Assembly (NCBI GenBank): GCA_008501575.1
Contig: QQUO01000082.1
Span: forward strand, 1 to 11,522
Direction: 5' to 3'
DNA length: 11,522 nucleotides
Source of the DNA: Pseudomonadota bacterium
Lineage (GTDB): Bacteria > Pseudomonadota > Gammaproteobacteria > Xanthomonadales > Marinicellaceae
Below the pieces are notes generated by a model. That model was not told the origin of the DNA. It saw nothing but the letters and a program-made list of their open reading frames with translations, and made no database searches. Position 1 is the stretch's first letter, and the number at the start of each line of letters is the position of its first letter. Position numbers and translations under genes: made by a program. Shown piece after piece: positions 9,806 to 11,522 of the stretch.

Positions 9806-11003
9806 GGGCATTCTCCTGTTGTTGTCGATACTTTGTCATGGCAGTAATGAATTCATTAAAAATACTTAGGGCATCATGGGGGCCTGGACTGGCCTCCGGA
9901 TGTCCTTGAAAGGCATACGCCGGCTTGCTTTGGTGCTGAAAACCTTGAATGGTTTGATCAAACAAAGACCGGTGAGTAATGGTTAATTCAGCCGGTAAGC
10001 TATCTTCGGACACGCAAAAGCTGTGGTTCTGGCTGGTAATCATCACCTGTTGGGTCCTCTCATCCCTGACCGGGTGATTGGCACCATGGTGACCATATTT
10101 CATTTTTTCAGTTTCACCACCCATTGCCAGTGCAAGAATTTGATGGCCTAAACAAATCCCAAAAAATGGCATATCAGCGGCCAAAAATTGCTGGCAGGCG
10201 GTAATGGCATAATCACAAGCCGCCGGATCACCCGGGCCATTGGACATAAACACACCATCGGGATTCATGGCCAATACCTCGGCCGCCGGCGTTTTTGCCG
10301 GCACCAAAGTAATATCACAGCCTAAATCATGCAGGATACGCATTATTTGCTGTTTAATTCCGAAGTCGTAACAAACCACACGATATGGGGTACTTGCAGA
10401 TGTTTTAAAATCCTGGGTGGCTAAATCATAGCGCCCCGATTGCCAACTTTGGGCGGATTTAATGGTCACTTCTTTGGCCAAATCCACACCTGTCAATCCG
10501 GCAAACGCCTGGGCTTTAGCAATGGCAGCCTGTTCATCAAGTTGTCCCTGATCATCTGCCGTCATTAAACAAGCTTTCATGGCACCATGATCACGCAGGT
10601 GATTGGTCAGTTCTCGGGTATCGATGCCGGTGATGGCCACAACACCCTGCGATTTTAAATAGCCACTTAAGCGATTTTGACTGCGCCAGCTGCTGGCATT
10701 ATCATGATATTGACGAACAATCAATCCGGCAGCCTGTATCTTATCTGATTCATTATCGGCGTCGTTAACACCGGTGTTGCCGATGTGTGGATAGGTTAAG
10801 GTCACCAATTGGCCGGCGTAAGAAGGGTCTGACAAGATTTCTTGATAACCGGTCATGGCGGTATTGAATACCACCTCACCCACTTGACTGCCGGAGGCAG
10901 CAAAAGAAAAACCATGAAAGACACAGCCGTCAGCCAGTGCCAAAATGGCTGGTGGACGGTTTTCGGGAAATAATAATTGTTTTAATTTAGACACTTTGCT
11001 CAA
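9798..11003 (-). CDS. carA: Carbamoyl-phosphate synthase small (glutaminase) subunit
   Basis: CarA hydrolyses glutamine and passes ammonia through a tunnel to CarB. The 401-residue frame contains the CPSase small-chain N-terminal domain (about 17-155), with Gly-Glu-Val-Val-Phe-Asn-Thr and Thr-Gly-Tyr-Gln-Glu-Ile. The class I glutamine amidotransferase domain (about 207-395) has the triad Cys284 (Phe-Gly-Ile-Cys-Leu-Gly-His), His368 and Glu370 (Gly-His-Pro-Glu), matching Cys269, His353 and Glu355 of E. coli. The start is unsure: the frame has no ATG before the conserved region. TTG (11003) and GTG (codon 4, 10994) are the candidates, both with weak ribosome sites. Either leaves about 12-15 more N-terminal residues than E. 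coli CarA. A TTG at codon 21 would cut into the first conserved strand. The gene heads the carA-carB-greA-recJ cluster. Confidence 0.95.
   Translation of the reverse strand: MSKVSKLKQLLFPENRPPAILALADGCVFHGFSFAASGSQVGEVVFNTAMTGYQEILSDPSYAGQLVTLTYPHIGNTGVNDADNESDKIQAAGLIVRQYHDNASSWRSQNRLSGYLKSQGVVAITGIDTRELTNHLRDHGAMKACLMTADDQGQLDEQAAIAKAQAFAGLTGVDLAKEVTIKSAQSWQSGRYDLATQDFKTSASTPYRVVCYDFGIKQQIMRILHDLGCDITLVPAKTPAAEVLAMNPDGVFMSNGPGDPAACDYAITACQQFLAADMPFFGICLGHQILALAMGGETEKMKYGHHGANHPVRDERTQQVMITSQNHSFCVSEDSLPAELTITHRSLFDQTIQGFQHQSKPAYAFQGHPEASPGPHDALSIFNEFITAMTKYRQQQENAHA
9813..9817 (-). promoter_or_regulatory. Ribosome binding site that decides the carB start
   Basis: Within the end of carA, minus-strand AGGAG lies one base before the ATG at 9811 and seven bases before the ATG at 9805. 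Spacing and the conserved N-terminus both favour 9805. Confidence 0.75.
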
Positions 11004-11016
11004 CCCAGTCAGGCGT

Positions 11017-11040
11017 AAAAAAGTCGGTAAAAAACCGACT
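11017..11040 (-). terminator. Terminator-like hairpin in the carA leader (candidate attenuator)
   Basis: On the minus strand AGTCGGT (11040-11034) is followed by a five-T loop and the perfect complement ACCGACT (11028-11022), then a run of T to 11017. The seven-pair stem plus T-run has the form of an intrinsic terminator for leftward transcription only; on the plus strand no T-run follows. It ends about 13 bases before the carA TTG, and no leftward gene lies upstream of it in the intergenic region. A terminator between promoter and first gene suggests transcription attenuation, which is an inference. I saw no ATG-started leader peptide in front of it. Confidence 0.6.
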
Positions 11041-11103
11041 GATTACTGTTATCGAATTGAAAGCGGATTTTAGCTTAAAAAGCTTATAAACACCACCAAC
11101 GAT

Positions 11104-11133
11104 GCGACATTTTAATCATTGATTGACTATAAT
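11104..11133 (+). promoter_or_regulatory. Promoter of the divergent CARF gene, with inverted repeat in the spacer
   Basis: A perfect TATAAT lies at 11128-11133. GCGACA (11104-11109) gives four of six matches to a -35 with an 18-base spacer. The expected start, seven bases after the -10, is 11140, the A of the ATG, so the mRNA may be leaderless. No Shine-Dalgarno precedes the ATG. Inside the spacer, AATCA-T-TGATT (11114-11124) is a perfect inverted repeat and could be an operator. Confidence 0.55.
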
Positions 11134-11139
11134 GCCTAC

Positions 11140-11522
11140 ATGCAGATTCATATTGCCATATATCACCCCCGTCGTGCCGGCATTTTAAGTGCCGCCATTG
11201 ATTTAAAAGCAGACAGGGTTATCTTATTACATCGCCAAGAAGACATTATCGACGGTATTAAATCAGTGCTCAGCAGCCGGGGTATTGCTTGTCAAACGAT
11301 GGTGGTTGATTTTGACACCGATAACCTCCGACAGCAGTTTGCAAGTCTGCTGGAACAACACCAGTCAGAAGAATTATATTTCAATGCTTCCAGTGGCTAT
11401 AAAAAAATCATACTCATCGGATTTGAGCAATTTAATGCCTACGGTTATCCAATCTTTATGGTGGATAAATTTACAGATGAGCTATATTGGCTAACAACCC
11501 GAGCCGATCAACCCACCGCTGA
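11140..11522 (+). CDS. DUF1887 family protein, N-terminal CARF-like domain (runs off right edge)
   Basis: The 127 visible residues form an alpha/beta domain resembling the N-terminus of DUF1887 proteins (VC1899 of Vibrio cholerae, Can2/Card1). The start Met-Gln-Ile-His-Ile-Ala-Ile parallels the first strand of VC1899. Phe81-Asn82-Ala83-Ser84-Ser85-Gly86 matches its Phe-Asn-Ala-Ser-Cys-Gly loop, where CARF domains hold the ligand. Tyr-Pro-Ile-Phe-Met-Val and the Leu-Tyr-Trp-Leu that follows match its Trp-Pro-Ile-Phe-Val-Val and Leu-Cys-Trp-Leu. CRISPR-linked members bind cyclic tetra-adenylate and activate a C-terminal PD-(D/E)xK nuclease; some homologues stand alone. The nuclease part would lie beyond the window, so catalytic competence is unseen. 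The gene is divergent from carA with 136 bases between starts. Family assignment comes from remembered alignment. Another Rossmann-like CARF subfamily is the main alternative. Confidence 0.78.
   Translation, partial: MQIHIAIYHPRRAGILSAAIDLKADRVILLHRQEDIIDGIKSVLSSRGIACQTMVVDFDTDNLRQQFASLLEQHQSEELYFNASSGYKKIILIGFEQFNAYGYPIFMVDKFTDELYWLTTRADQPTA

Noticed and set aside
11072..11084. AGCTT-AAA-AAGCT inverted repeat as a carA terminator or operator
   Set aside because: Arms are only five A/T-rich pairs, no T-run follows in a useful place, and it may be chance; the hairpin at 11022-11040 is the better structure.
11041..11139. ArgR box in the carA upstream region
   Set aside because: I looked for paired TGAAT/ATTCA half-sites, as in the E. 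coli carAB arginine promoter, and found only a poor match; arginine control cannot be claimed.
11285..11494. 69-codon open frame overlapping the CARF gene in a different frame
   Set aside because: It needs a TTG start and lies within the CARF-like coding region, whose frame gives the recognisable protein.
11004..11522. CRISPR array or cas operon beside the CARF gene
   Set aside because: No direct repeats with regular spacers are present, and no cas10 or other cas gene lies in the window.

Overview
The window looks like a chromosomal segment from a gammaproteobacterium. CarA, CarB, GreA and RecJ resemble their Escherichia coli counterparts along their full lengths, and the order carA-carB-greA-recJ occurs in several gammaproteobacterial lineages; I recall it from Xanthomonas-type genomes and, for carA-carB-greA, from Pseudomonas. 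Base composition is moderate by eye, with heavy use of TTA, GGC and ACC codons. I would not name a genus, although an aquatic Xanthomonadales-like or Marinicella-like organism would fit.

Seven of the eight protein genes, covering 1 to about 11003, lie on the minus strand, so transcription runs right to left. Right block (4373-11003): carA, carB, greA and recJ are packed with an 8-base overlap and gaps of 9 and 12 bases. They look like one operon joining carbamoyl phosphate synthesis (for pyrimidines and arginine) to RNA polymerase rescue and single-strand DNA exonuclease. Just before carA is a hairpin with a T-run that looks like an intrinsic terminator, so it could act as an attenuator.

Middle (2845-4296): a single wax ester synthase/diacylglycerol acyltransferase for storage lipid. 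It has its own -10-like box, with a perfect 14-base inverted repeat where transcription should start.

Left block (1-2816): lemA and a DUF2207 membrane protein gene are separated by 4 bases and follow a good sigma70-like promoter. The start of an asmA-family gene comes next and runs off the left edge. All three products are predicted membrane or envelope proteins.

Right edge (11140-11522): one plus-strand gene, divergent from carA, encodes the N-terminal CARF-like domain of a DUF1887-family protein, the Can2/Card1/VC1899 type that senses cyclic oligoadenylate in CRISPR-linked members. It runs off the window. Its TATAAT box puts the predicted transcription start on the A of its ATG, so it may be translated from a leaderless mRNA. 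No CRISPR array or cas gene is visible. This gene and the two unusual leaders flanking the carA/CARF intergenic region are the most interesting parts of the window.

No gene-free stretch exceeds 300 bases; the longest, between carA and the CARF gene, is 136 bases. I saw no tRNA, rRNA, insertion sequence or CRISPR array.
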